Source: Candidatus Aciduliprofundum sp. JdFR-45 (GTDB lineage: Archaea; Thermoplasmatota; Thermoplasmata; Thermoplasmatales; JdFR-45). From it: a stretch of DNA of 5,898 nucleotides. Below the pieces are notes generated by a model. That model worked only from the letters and a program-made list of their open reading frames with translations. It made no database searches and was not told where the DNA came from. The stretch spans positions 1 through 5,898 of the forward strand of contig MTNG01000060.1 of the NCBI GenBank assembly GCA_002011395.1, read 5' to 3'. Every line of letters starts with the position of its first letter. Positions within the stretch are counted from its first letter, which is position 1. Of the stretch, positions 1-5,169 are shown piece by piece. The position numbers and the translations under genes are program-made.

Positions 1-348
1 GAGTTCAACGGGTTTCAGATACGGCCGCTCCCCGCAGAGCTGAATGGCGTGGGGCGGGAAGGATATCGGATGCCTCCCTCCCTCCGCAAGCGCCTCCATG
101 ACCATTCTGTTCAGGTCCATAACGTCCATGTGGACGCGGAAGAGACCCTCAAGTTGCTCCGCACCTGTGTATCCGTTCGCTATGCCATACCTCTTCGCCA
201 TCACGTGCCCGAAGGATCCGGCACCGTGGACGACTACAACGTCAGCATCGCTCATCTCCCTCACGAGTCGCCGGAGGACGTCCCTCCTCAGGGACCTGTA
301 GCGGGATTTGTCCGTTATGACGCTCCCGCCCAGTTTGACGAGTATCAT
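1..348 (-). CDS. Isopentenyl phosphate kinase, N-terminal part (gene runs off the left edge)
   Basis: This cytosolic enzyme phosphorylates isopentenyl phosphate with ATP to give isopentenyl diphosphate, the last step of the archaeal alternative mevalonate route to membrane lipids. The 116 visible residues start MILVKLGGSVITDK and carry VVVVHGAGSFGH at 37-48, the hallmark segments of the amino-acid-kinase fold as found in archaeal isopentenyl phosphate kinases. From family knowledge, K5, K14 and H48 correspond to the ATP-binding lysines and catalytic histidine of the Methanocaldococcus enzyme (K6, K15, H60). The family is usually about 245-265 residues, so roughly 45 percent is present, with no stop or frameshift in it. 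The ATG at 348 is chosen because the glycine-rich strand begins immediately after it and a TATA-like box lies about 26 bases upstream, which suggests a leaderless transcript. It is divergent from the beta-helix gene. Other amino-acid kinases are less likely because of the ITDK and HGAGSFGH combination. Confidence 0.9.
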   Translation of the reverse strand, partial: MILVKLGGSVITDKSRYRSLRRDVLRRLVREMSDADVVVVHGAGSFGHVMAKRYGIANGYTGAEQLEGLFRVHMDVMDLNRMVMEALAEGGRHPISFPPHAIQLCGERPYLKPVEL

Positions 349-370
349 GGGACTCGCATATGGCACCGGG

Positions 371-377
371 GATTTAA
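371..377 (-). promoter_or_regulatory. TATA-like box of the isopentenyl phosphate kinase gene
   Basis: Read on the minus strand this is GGTTAAATC, an AT-rich box in a GC-rich setting. It is centred about 26 bases before the kinase ATG at 348, the normal archaeal distance from TATA box to transcription start. Transcription would therefore begin at or next to the start codon. No Shine-Dalgarno sequence is seen before that ATG, which fits leaderless initiation. Confidence 0.5.
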
Positions 378-400
378 CCCTTTGGCCTGTGTTCTGGAAA

Positions 401-410
401 ATTTAATATT
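401..410 (+). promoter_or_regulatory. TATA-like box of the beta-helix protein gene
   Basis: ATTTAATATT is the most TATA-like sequence in the divergent spacer and is centred about 27 bases before the ATG at 433. No Shine-Dalgarno sequence precedes that ATG, so a leaderless mRNA starting at or near the ATG is likely. It lies about 25 bases from the oppositely directed box for the kinase gene, so the two promoters are packed back to back. Confidence 0.55.
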
Positions 411-432
411 CTTTTTATGCATAACTTTGATT

Positions 433-2085
433 ATGATGAGGGGATGGGTGCTGCTCGGGGCACTGCTGGTCTTCCTGCAAGTGGCGATGGTTTGTGATGC
501 GAGCCCGGTTTATCCCGAAGCGGTGGGCGAACCGATGGAAATCATGGCCCTCACCCCACGGGGCGTCATAAGGATTGACAGCGACGCGGATTTCACCGCC
601 GCCAACGGAGTGGTTGCGGGAAGCGGAACGCCGGATGATCCCTACATCATAGAGGGATGGCTGATAGATGCACAGGGAGCCGGGAACTGCATCTACGTGG
701 GGAACACCACGAGCCATTTCATAATCAGAAACTGCGAACTGTACAACGCCTCGTACATTTCATGGCCCTTCCACAGGGGAGCGGGCATTACGCTTTACAA
801 CGTGATCAACGGTACAGTGGTCTACAACAGCATCCATGACAACGGCAACGACGGGATATATCTGAGGTTCGCAAACTACACGGAGGTCTCACACAACACT
901 GTGTGCAACAACAGTTTATTCGGCATACATCTGTCCGGGTCTGTCCACGACACCGTCTACAACAACACCCTGTGGGAGGATGGGGTATTCATATATATGG
1001 ACAGTTTGGCCACTGGCACCACACATGACATACCGTCCAACAACACCGTGAACGGCAGGAGAGTTTACTATTACAGTAACGCGGATATGAACAACGCATC
1101 CGTGCCTGCGGACGCCGGACAGGTTCTGGTTTATGCGGTATCCAACCTGAAGGTGGAGGACCTGAACCTGAGTGATGCAGATGTGGGTGTCGTGGCGTTC
1201 CAGGCCACGGGTCTGTACGTGGCGAACAACACGTGCAATTCCGGTGATTATGTCGGCATGTTTCTGCAGTACACAAACCACTCCACGGTGACGAACAACA
1301 CGTGCAGTTTCAACAGGTATCAGGGAATAGCCCTGTACTCGTGCTACTGGAACACGATCTCGGATAATACCGCGACCAAAAACGGCAACAACGGCATATA
1401 CCTCTATTCGTCCGACGACAACACCATACGCGGGAACAACTGCTCATTCAACGTGAACTATCATGGGATATCGCTGGATTCCTACAGCGAGACCAACAAT
1501 CTTGAATACAACGTGTGCACCCAGAACAACAGATCGGGCATATACGTCGGGGCCTCGGGAAACGACATCTTCTGGAACACGCTGACGTACAATTACTACG
1601 GCGTTTACCTGGCCCAGTACACGATGGTCACACAAATCCACGGAAACAACATATCATACAACCAGTACGGTGTCTACATAGATGCCTCGGATTCAAACCT
1701 CGTGGTCGCCAACACAATCTCGTACAACGCGGATTACGGAGTGTATATAACATCGGGTTCCAATGACAACCAGATATACGGAAACAACTTCCTGTACAAC
1801 AGAGGGAGCACAGACACCTACGATTCCACCAGGGTGCAGGCCTACGATGTCGGCAGTAATAACCTGTGGAACAGGACGGGGGACGGCAACTACTGGAGCG
1901 ATTGGACCTCGCCGGACAGCGACGGCGACGGGATAGTGGACGTCCCATACGACATAGACGGCGTTGGCGCGCGGGACTGGTATCCCCTGACTGAGCCGAC
2001 GGTTATACCCGAGATTTCCACCCCGCTTCTGGCGGTCTTCATGGTTGCCCTGCTCTGCATATTTGCTGTGAGCAGAGGGAGCTAA
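433..2085 (+). CDS. Secreted, membrane-anchored parallel beta-helix (NosD-like) surface protein
   Basis: This 550-residue protein is probably exported and held on the outer face of the membrane; its ligand is unknown. Residues 1-23 form a signal peptide. Residues 44-95 contain the start module typical of archaeal NosD-like proteins (IRIDSDADFTAANG, then GSGTPDDPYIIEGW). Residues 95-460 are parallel beta-helix coils of the form NNGIYLxxSxxNxIxxNN. Residues 484-519 hold GDGNYWSDW and the calcium-binding-type loop DSDGDGIVD. A VIPE motif at 524-527, a hydrophobic helix (about 530-546) and an Arg near the end resemble a PEF-CTERM-like sorting anchor. I count about 16 N-X-S/T sequons, so glycosylation is likely. 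The frame stays open back to position 49, but that stretch is antisense to the kinase gene and precedes the signal peptide, so the start is 433 (or the next ATG, 436). The helix domain resembles carbohydrate-binding or -cleaving proteins, but I see no catalytic signature. Confidence 0.85.
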   Translation: MMRGWVLLGALLVFLQVAMVCDASPVYPEAVGEPMEIMALTPRGVIRIDSDADFTAANGVVAGSGTPDDPYIIEGWLIDAQGAGNCIYVGNTTSHFIIRNCELYNASYISWPFHRGAGITLYNVINGTVVYNSIHDNGNDGIYLRFANYTEVSHNTVCNNSLFGIHLSGSVHDTVYNNTLWEDGVFIYMDSLATGTTHDIPSNNTVNGRRVYYYSNADMNNASVPADAGQVLVYAVSNLKVEDLNLSDADVGVVAFQATGLYVANNTCNSGDYVGMFLQYTNHSTVTNNTCSFNRYQGIALYSCYWNTISDNTATKNGNNGIYLYSSDDNTIRGNNCSFNVNYHGISLDSYSETNNLEYNVCTQNNRSGIYVGASGNDIFWNTLTYNYYGVYLAQYTMVTQIHGNNISYNQYGVYIDASDSNLVVANTISYNADYGVYITSGSNDNQIYGNNFLYNRGSTDTYDSTRVQAYDVGSNNLWNRTGDGNYWSDWTSPDSDGDGIVDVPYDIDGVGARDWYPLTEPTVIPEISTPLLAVFMVALLCIFAVSRGS

Positions 2086-2086
2086 C

Positions 2087-2095
2087 CCTCTTTTT
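2087..2095 (+). terminator. Possible T-tract terminator after the beta-helix gene
   Basis: The sequence CCTCTTTTT directly follows the TAA stop. Archaeal RNA polymerase often terminates on short T tracts without a hairpin, and a separate tRNA promoter begins only about 12 bases later, so termination here is reasonable. The tract is short, hence low confidence. Confidence 0.35.
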
Positions 2096-2107
2096 CAATT
2101 CGCAACT

Positions 2108-2115
2108 CTTTTATC
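2108..2115 (+). promoter_or_regulatory. TATA-like box of the tRNA-Leu gene
   Basis: CTTTTATC lies about 26 bases before the first base of the mature tRNA, the spacing expected for an archaeal promoter with a very short leader. It separates the tRNA from read-through of the upstream gene. Confidence 0.5.
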
Positions 2116-2137
2116 CGCGAGCGCCATATCACGACGG

Positions 2138-2224
2138 GCGGGGGTTGCCGAGCCTGGCCAAAGGCGGTGGACTCAAGATCCACTCCGCAGAGGTTCGTGG
2201 GTTCGAATCCCACCCCCCGCACCA
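2138..2224 (+). tRNA. tRNA-Leu, anticodon CAA, with encoded CCA
   Basis: This tRNA reads the UUG leucine codon. The acceptor stem pairs GCGGGGG (2138-2144) with CCCCCGC (2214-2220), followed by discriminator A and a genomic CCA (2222-2224). The D arm pairs GCC with GGC. The anticodon stem pairs GTGGA (2167-2171) with TCCAC (2179-2183) around the loop CTCAAGA, placing CAA at 2174-2176. A long variable arm (about 2184-2196) marks it as class II, and the T arm is GTGGG-TTCGAAT-CCCAC. All stems are perfectly paired and there is no intron. The discriminator A is as expected for leucine tRNA. Confidence 0.97.
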
Positions 2225-2259
2225 GATTACCGGCGCAGGGGCTTTGCAGGATGCCCACC

Positions 2260-2285
2260 GCCTTATTGAGGCTCTATTTTCTTTT
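2260..2285 (+). terminator. Possible small hairpin plus T-rich tract downstream of tRNA-Leu
   Basis: A four-base-pair stem GCCT-TATTG-AGGC (2260-2272) is followed by TCTATTTTCTTTT (2273-2285). The T-rich run could end tRNA transcription. It overlaps the last codons of the convergent gene on the minus strand. The hairpin itself may be chance, and the T-rich tract is the better part of the evidence. Confidence 0.35.
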
Positions 2286-2582
2286 AAATCCTCTGTCCCT
2301 CAAAAAGTCCTCCATGTCTTTCTCCACACACGCTTCGTAGACCTCGTCCTCGTAGGTCCTCTTTCTGGAGTAATTGAGCAGTTTCAACCCGTAGGCGAGC
2401 AGGGACGCGCCGAGAGCAGCGGTTATCAGCATGGCCGCAAAAAGTATGTACGCGGCCTCATTATCACCGGCGGAGAGCTTTCTGAGGGGCAGGCCGAGAA
2501 AGAGCGACGCGCCCATCAACAGCACGCCCAGCCACATGAGCCGTTCCATTTTCTTCGCCTCTTCCGGCGTCTTCACGACCAT
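2274..2582 (-). CDS. Small two-helix membrane protein, second cassette
   Basis: I do not recognise this 102-residue protein. It has a short charged N terminus (MVVKTPEEAKKMERL), two hydrophobic segments (about 16-33 and 43-66) joined by a short polar loop, and a charged C-terminal tail (67-102) rich in Lys, Arg, Glu and Asp. A hairpin with both ends in the cytosol is the simplest topology. Its ATG lies inside the end of the upstream gene (10-base overlap), and a purine-rich AGGAGGAAGAGGAG run directly before it can serve as ribosome binding site, so translation is probably coupled. It occupies the same place relative to its larger partner as the 63-residue protein does in the first cassette, although the two small proteins share topology rather than obvious sequence. 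It is the last gene before the convergent tRNA. Confidence 0.7.
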   Translation of the reverse strand: MVVKTPEEAKKMERLMWLGVLLMGASLFLGLPLRKLSAGDNEAAYILFAAMLITAALGASLLAYGLKLLNYSRKRTYEDEVYEACVEKDMEDFLRDRGFKRK

Positions 2583-3208
2583 CTCCTCTTCCTCCTATCC
2601 CTGTTGCAGAAGGGGTGTTTTTTGTCTGATTTTATCCATCCAACCCGCCTGAGGACTGTGGTGTCCCTCACCACGCCTTCGGCGATCATGCATGGTTTTC
2701 TGCCCGTCCTCCGTAACCATTCCCTGTACACTTCCAGTATTTTCTCAACAACTTCTCTCTCACCGTAGACTGTGTTGCATTTTCTCATATTCCTGTCGTA
2801 GTAGAATATCAGCCCCCACGTGATTTTGTAGCATGGCCTCGTCTCTATTTTTCTCGGGCACCATATGGCCGCAATCTCTTCAAAGAACACCACGTGTTTC
2901 TGTCCCGTCGCGCTTACGTATTCCACGCGGTCGTCGTAGAGGATGAAGTATTTTGCCGTGTAGTGTGCTATTATATATTTCTTCCATTTATTTATACTTC
3001 TTAACATAAATATTGGAAAAAGCATAATGGGCATAATTATTAAACAAATGGCGCCTATTGCTGCCTCCCCAACTTTATAGATAGAGTAAATTGAAATTGC
3101 CAATAACACAATTAAAAATCCCAGACCGACTCCAAACTGAAATTTGACAAATTCCAACTCATGCTCCATTGCTCTCTCCCAGTCGTTTTTTATTCTGATT
3201 GCTTTCAT
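2573..3208 (-). CDS. Two-helix membrane protein with conserved cytosolic domain, second copy
   Basis: The 211-residue protein begins MKAIRIKNDWERAME. It has two membrane helices (about 27-45 and 48-69), then a mostly beta domain (about 80-168) with YDDRVEYVSATG at 91-102, FFEEIAAIW at 108-116, YKITWGLIFYY at 127-137 and YREWLRR at 161-167, and finally a very basic tail (DRRKRRW at the end). Two helices followed by such a beta domain recall bacterial PH-like (YcxB/YdbT-type) membrane proteins, but that is a shape-level impression and not an identification. It is a paralogue of the 264-residue protein encoded upstream. The coding stretch for the helices (about 2950-3208) is much richer in A+T than the flanking genes. 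The start ATG at 3208 has a GGTG sequence shortly upstream and a TATA-like box about 28 bases before it. Function unknown. Confidence 0.75.
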   Translation of the reverse strand: MKAIRIKNDWERAMEHELEFVKFQFGVGLGFLIVLLAISIYSIYKVGEAAIGAICLIIMPIMLFPIFMLRSINKWKKYIIAHYTAKYFILYDDRVEYVSATGQKHVVFFEEIAAIWCPRKIETRPCYKITWGLIFYYDRNMRKCNTVYGEREVVEKILEVYREWLRRTGRKPCMIAEGVVRDTTVLRRVGWIKSDKKHPFCNRDRRKRRWS

Positions 3209-3288
3209 GTTAGCACCCCGTCTATGTTATTGCATAAAGAGTGAGACCCCATGTCCAATCTTCTTAGCACCGACCCGCCGTAGTTCAT
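3205..3288 (-). CDS. Possible 27-residue small protein or leader between the two cassettes
   Basis: The minus strand has an ATG at 3288 preceded by GGCGGTGATGTGAT, then 27 codons (starting MNYGGSVLRRLDMGSHS) and a TGA that overlaps the ATG of the next gene as ATGA. That overlap copies the junction between the preceding pair of genes. It could be a translated leader that couples the second cassette to the first, a decayed gene remnant, or chance. It has no membrane segment and no recognisable motif. Low confidence because of its length. Confidence 0.25.
   Translation of the reverse strand: MNYGGSVLRRLDMGSHSLCNNIDGVLT
3233..3239 (-). promoter_or_regulatory. Possible internal promoter of the second cassette
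   Basis: Read on the minus strand, TTTATGCA lies about 28 bases before the ATG at 3208 and could act as a TATA box, giving a nearly leaderless transcript of the second cassette. It competes with the reading that all genes from 4319 down to 2274 form one operon, and both could hold. Confidence 0.3.
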
Positions 3289-3336
3289 ATCACATCACCG
3301 CCCGTACACAAACCCGCAAATCTATCCTCACCTCCC

Positions 3337-3528
3337 TTACCCTCCAAACTCACGTATGATGTAAATCAGCGCGAATACCACAGCCACTGTGGCAAATATT
3401 ATACTCAGGAGAGCGACCCTTTTCCTTTTCCGGTCCTCTTTTTTCACCGTTCTGTAGGCGATGATGCTGATTATGAGGGCGGTGATCGCCAGAGCCGTGG
3501 TGAGCGCACCCGCGATTTCCCCCGTCAT
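3337..3528 (-). CDS. Small two-helix membrane protein, first cassette
   Basis: This 63-residue protein (MTGEIAGALTTALAITALII at the start) is almost entirely two hydrophobic helices, about 5-25 and 38-59, separated by a strongly basic loop YRTVKKEDRKRKR (25-37). The positive loop predicts that the loop is cytosolic and both ends face out. That is the reverse of the orientation expected for the small protein of the second cassette. Its ATG overlaps the TGA of the upstream gene (ATGA), and a GAGGTGGTG stretch just upstream can bind the ribosome, so the two are translationally coupled. The family is not recognised. The conserved pairing with a larger two-helix protein suggests a membrane complex, which is inference. 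Confidence 0.7.
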   Translation of the reverse strand: MTGEIAGALTTALAITALIISIIAYRTVKKEDRKRKRVALLSIIFATVAVVFALIYIIREFGG

Positions 3529-4319
3529 TCCATCACCACCTCACATCCGCGCATCAGTTCGTCCAGCGTGTAAGGACAGCCTATTCCCTTCAGGATGTTC
3601 TCCACCTCCTCCGTCAACCACCACTCCTTCGGATGTTCGCTCTGATACTTCCAGAACTCGTCGTGGAATTCCTGGTATCTGTTTGATTTGACCGCTTCTT
3701 GCAATTTGAAGAACGTCCGTGTGGTATTGTGTATTATGACCTTATCTAAATCACCCCTGTTTCTTGCCCACTCAAGATAAAACAGAAGAACTCGGTACGC
3801 ATTTTTCGGATCGAAGAAAACCGATTCCATCTTCCCATCGGCCATATATTTTATGTAACCCATCTTGTATTGCTCCATAAAATTCCCATAGTTTGGATAT
3901 CTGATGCCCAATACATCATCAAATTTTACAGCGATTTTCATGCCTTTCGGCGTTATCACCTCCAGCCCACCCCCCGTGAACCGGTATTCCTTCACGATGC
4001 TATACCTTAGGATTTTCACCCTCTCAAATAGATACATCAACGGTGCAATGATACATAAGAGCACCACGGTGAGATATATTAGGTATTCCACAATAGGCCT
4101 GACCGTCGGGCGCACATTTTCAAGGTCAATAGCAAGATATAGGAAAATTCCAATCAATATGCACACAGGACCGATTGTGTAAAGCGGTTGCACTCTCAGA
4201 TCCACATACTTCCAGTCGTTCTCTATGTGTCCGTGGGTGGTCGTCCCATCATCCGCCACAGAGCGAACATCCCTTCCAGGCAGAAATGCTCGCCCACGCC
4301 CGAACCTCCGCGCTCTCAA
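3525..4319 (-). CDS. Two-helix membrane protein with conserved cytosolic domain, first copy
   Basis: Counted from the TTG at 4319 the protein has 264 residues. After a basic N terminus come two membrane helices (about 46-64 and 77-98), a beta-rich domain (about 108-190) with VKFDDVLGIRYP at 131-142, YKMGYIKYMADG at 151-162 and FYLEWARNRG at 180-189, and a charged, mostly helical C-terminal region (190-264) containing HPKEWW. The second-copy protein shares this order and the FDD/FEE, YK-G-I-Y and EW-R-G positions but lacks the long C-terminal region. TTG is preferred as start because GGAGGTG (4325-4331) lies five bases before it and a TATA box lies 45 bases upstream. An in-frame GTG at 4259 (244 residues) would match the paralogue's N terminus better, since ENDWKY then sits near KNDWER. 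The frame is open up to a GTG at 4415, but that lies upstream of the promoter. Function unknown. Confidence 0.72.
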   Translation of the reverse strand: MRARRFGRGRAFLPGRDVRSVADDGTTTHGHIENDWKYVDLRVQPLYTIGPVCILIGIFLYLAIDLENVRPTVRPIVEYLIYLTVVLLCIIAPLMYLFERVKILRYSIVKEYRFTGGGLEVITPKGMKIAVKFDDVLGIRYPNYGNFMEQYKMGYIKYMADGKMESVFFDPKNAYRVLLFYLEWARNRGDLDKVIIHNTTRTFFKLQEAVKSNRYQEFHDEFWKYQSEHPKEWWLTEEVENILKGIGCPYTLDELMRGCEVVME

Positions 4320-4362
4320 CAGCACACCTCCAAGTAGAGCACTGGACAGATATCCTGTGCTG

Positions 4363-4370
4363 TATTTAAT
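4363..4370 (-). promoter_or_regulatory. TATA box of the minus-strand membrane-protein cassette
   Basis: On the minus strand the sequence is ATTAAATA, a good archaeal TATA box. It predicts a transcription start near 4340, which leaves about 20 bases, including the Shine-Dalgarno GGAGGTG at 4325-4331, before the TTG codon at 4319. This geometry is the main reason for choosing that start. Confidence 0.6.
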
Positions 4371-4465
4371 GGTTTTTGATTTGTGATGGCGGAGGGCAGG
4401 AGTTGCATTATGCACAAGATGTCAGAATGGGGGCACGGCACATATGCCACACTCCTGAACTGAGA
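4371..4465. other. Divergent intergenic spacer with a short palindrome
   Basis: No gene is visible between the two divergent TATA boxes. It contains TGCAT-T-ATGCA (4404-4414), an 11-base palindrome upstream of both promoters that could bind a dimeric regulator, and GGCACATATGCC (4437-4448), whose outer four bases are inverted. Neither matches an operator I know. Confidence 0.3.
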
Positions 4466-4473
4466 GATAAATA

Positions 4474-4481
4474 TTATATAT
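4474..4481 (+). promoter_or_regulatory. TATA box of the nickel/cobalt uptake operon
   Basis: TTATATAT within GATAAATATTATATATCC (4466-4483) is a strong AT-rich box. Transcription would start near 4503, inside the dyad described next, and well before the Shine-Dalgarno sequence. Unlike the two left-hand genes, this operon therefore has a leader of about 30 bases. Confidence 0.6.
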
Positions 4482-4495
4482 CCCTGAGCGCATCA

Positions 4496-4525
4496 CGTAT
4501 CACAATCATACAAAAATATGATACG
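4496..4525 (+). promoter_or_regulatory. Probable NikR-type operator, CGTATCA-N16-TGATACG
   Basis: A perfect seven-base inverted repeat (4496-4502 and 4519-4525) is separated by exactly 16 bases. The Escherichia coli NikR operator is GTATGA-N16-TCATAC, with the same GTAT/ATAC ends and the same N16 gap; one base per half differs. NikR has well-known archaeal members. The site covers the predicted transcription start, so binding would block initiation when nickel is plentiful. A second, nested inverted repeat ATCATA-N6-TATGAT (4505-4522) shares the right arm and could instead be the operator core or form a weak hairpin in the mRNA leader. Confidence 0.6.
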
Positions 4526-4532
4526 GAGGTGA
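4525..4532 (+). promoter_or_regulatory. Shine-Dalgarno of the cbiM/nikM gene
   Basis: GGAGGTGA is a full-strength match to the archaeal anti-Shine-Dalgarno and ends four bases before the ATG at 4537. Its first G is also the last base of the inverted repeat, so folding of the leader could affect access to it. Confidence 0.75.
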
Positions 4533-4536
4533 AGAT

Positions 4537-5169
4537 ATGCACATCCCGGACGGATATCTGGATATGCCCATCGCGGTGCTCTTCTACCTGCTGTCAGCGG
4601 CGGTGGTGGGGTACTCCGTGTACAGGGTCCGCGGTACGCTGGACGAGAAGAAGATACCCCTCGTGGGGATGGTCGCCGCCGGCATCTTCGCAGCGCAGAT
4701 GCTCAACTGGCCGATACCGGGTGGCACATCCGCGCACCTCGTGGGCGGCGCCATAGCGGCCATCCTGCTGGGCCCCTACCTCGGGTGCCTCGCCATGACC
4801 TCCGTGCTCGTGATACAGTGCCTGCTTTTCGGCGACGGCGGCATAACTGCCCTCGGGGCCAACGTGTGGAACATGGCGGTCGTGAACGTCTTCGTGGCTC
4901 ACTACCTCTACGTCTTCCTCAGAGATAAGGGTCTTCACCTCGCGTCCTTCGTCTCCGGATGGCTGGGCATAACCGCGGCGGCCATCTTCGCCGGGATTGA
5001 GGTCGGGCTGTCATCATCCTTCAAATACTCCATCGGCGTTACGGTTCCCACCATGGGCATCTGGCACGGACTCCTCGGGCTGCTTGAGGGTGTCATCACG
5101 GCCGCGGTCATACTGTACATAGCGAAGAACAGGCCGGATATACTGAACGAGGAGGTGAGCGGGGAATGA
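4537..5169 (+). CDS. cbiM: ECF-type nickel/cobalt transporter substrate-binding membrane protein (CbiM/NikM)
   Basis: This 210-residue protein is the substrate-specific S component of a CbiMNQO/NikMNQO uptake system in the cytoplasmic membrane. It begins MHIPDGYLDM, the family's invariant N terminus, whose free amino group and His2 take part in metal binding. Other family segments are FAAQMLNWPIPGGTSAHLVG (51-70), with His67 at the position of a known metal ligand in the Thermoanaerobacter NikM structure, and LLFGDGGITALGANVWNM, which starts at about 96. Several hydrophobic helices span the chain, and the length is normal for CbiM/NikM without a fused N domain. It is the first gene of the operon and overlaps the next by four bases (ATGA). 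Sequence alone does not settle nickel against cobalt. The separate PDGLE-type partner and the NikR-like operator favour nickel. No cobalamin synthesis genes are visible here. Confidence 0.93.
   Translation: MHIPDGYLDMPIAVLFYLLSAAVVGYSVYRVRGTLDEKKIPLVGMVAAGIFAAQMLNWPIPGGTSAHLVGGAIAAILLGPYLGCLAMTSVLVIQCLLFGDGGITALGANVWNMAVVNVFVAHYLYVFLRDKGLHLASFVSGWLGITAAAIFAGIEVGLSSSFKYSIGVTVPTMGIWHGLLGLLEGVITAAVILYIAKNRPDILNEEVSGE

Noticed and set aside
49..432. In-frame extension of the beta-helix gene upstream to a GTG at 49
   Set aside because: It would be fully antisense to the isopentenyl phosphate kinase coding sequence for most of its length, puts the signal peptide in the middle of a protein, and lies upstream of the TATA-like box at 401-410.
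1300..1800. Recurrent AACAAC-type repeats as a DNA repeat or CRISPR-like array
   Set aside because: They encode the recurring Asn-Asn turns of the beta-helix coils, are irregular in spacing and sequence, and keep the reading frame.
2145..2768. Open plus-strand frame starting inside the tRNA-Leu and running into the cassette block
   Set aside because: It begins within a structured tRNA, is antisense to two minus-strand genes with membrane helices and coupled starts, and its protein shows low-complexity shadow features.
2138..4319. tRNA-Leu as attachment site of an integrated element carrying the cassette block
   Set aside because: The position beside AT-rich unknown genes is suggestive, but I find no second copy of the tRNA 3' end at the far side of the block and no integrase gene in the window.
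4371..4536. Cobalamin or nickel-cobalt (NiCo) riboswitch in the leader of the metal operon
   Set aside because: The predicted leader is only about 30 bases, too short for either riboswitch, and no B12-box-like or NiCo-type conserved segments are visible.
4594..4938. Minus-strand open frame opposite cbiM
   Set aside because: It is a shadow of the GC-rich cbiM codons; the plus-strand product matches the CbiM family from its first residue.
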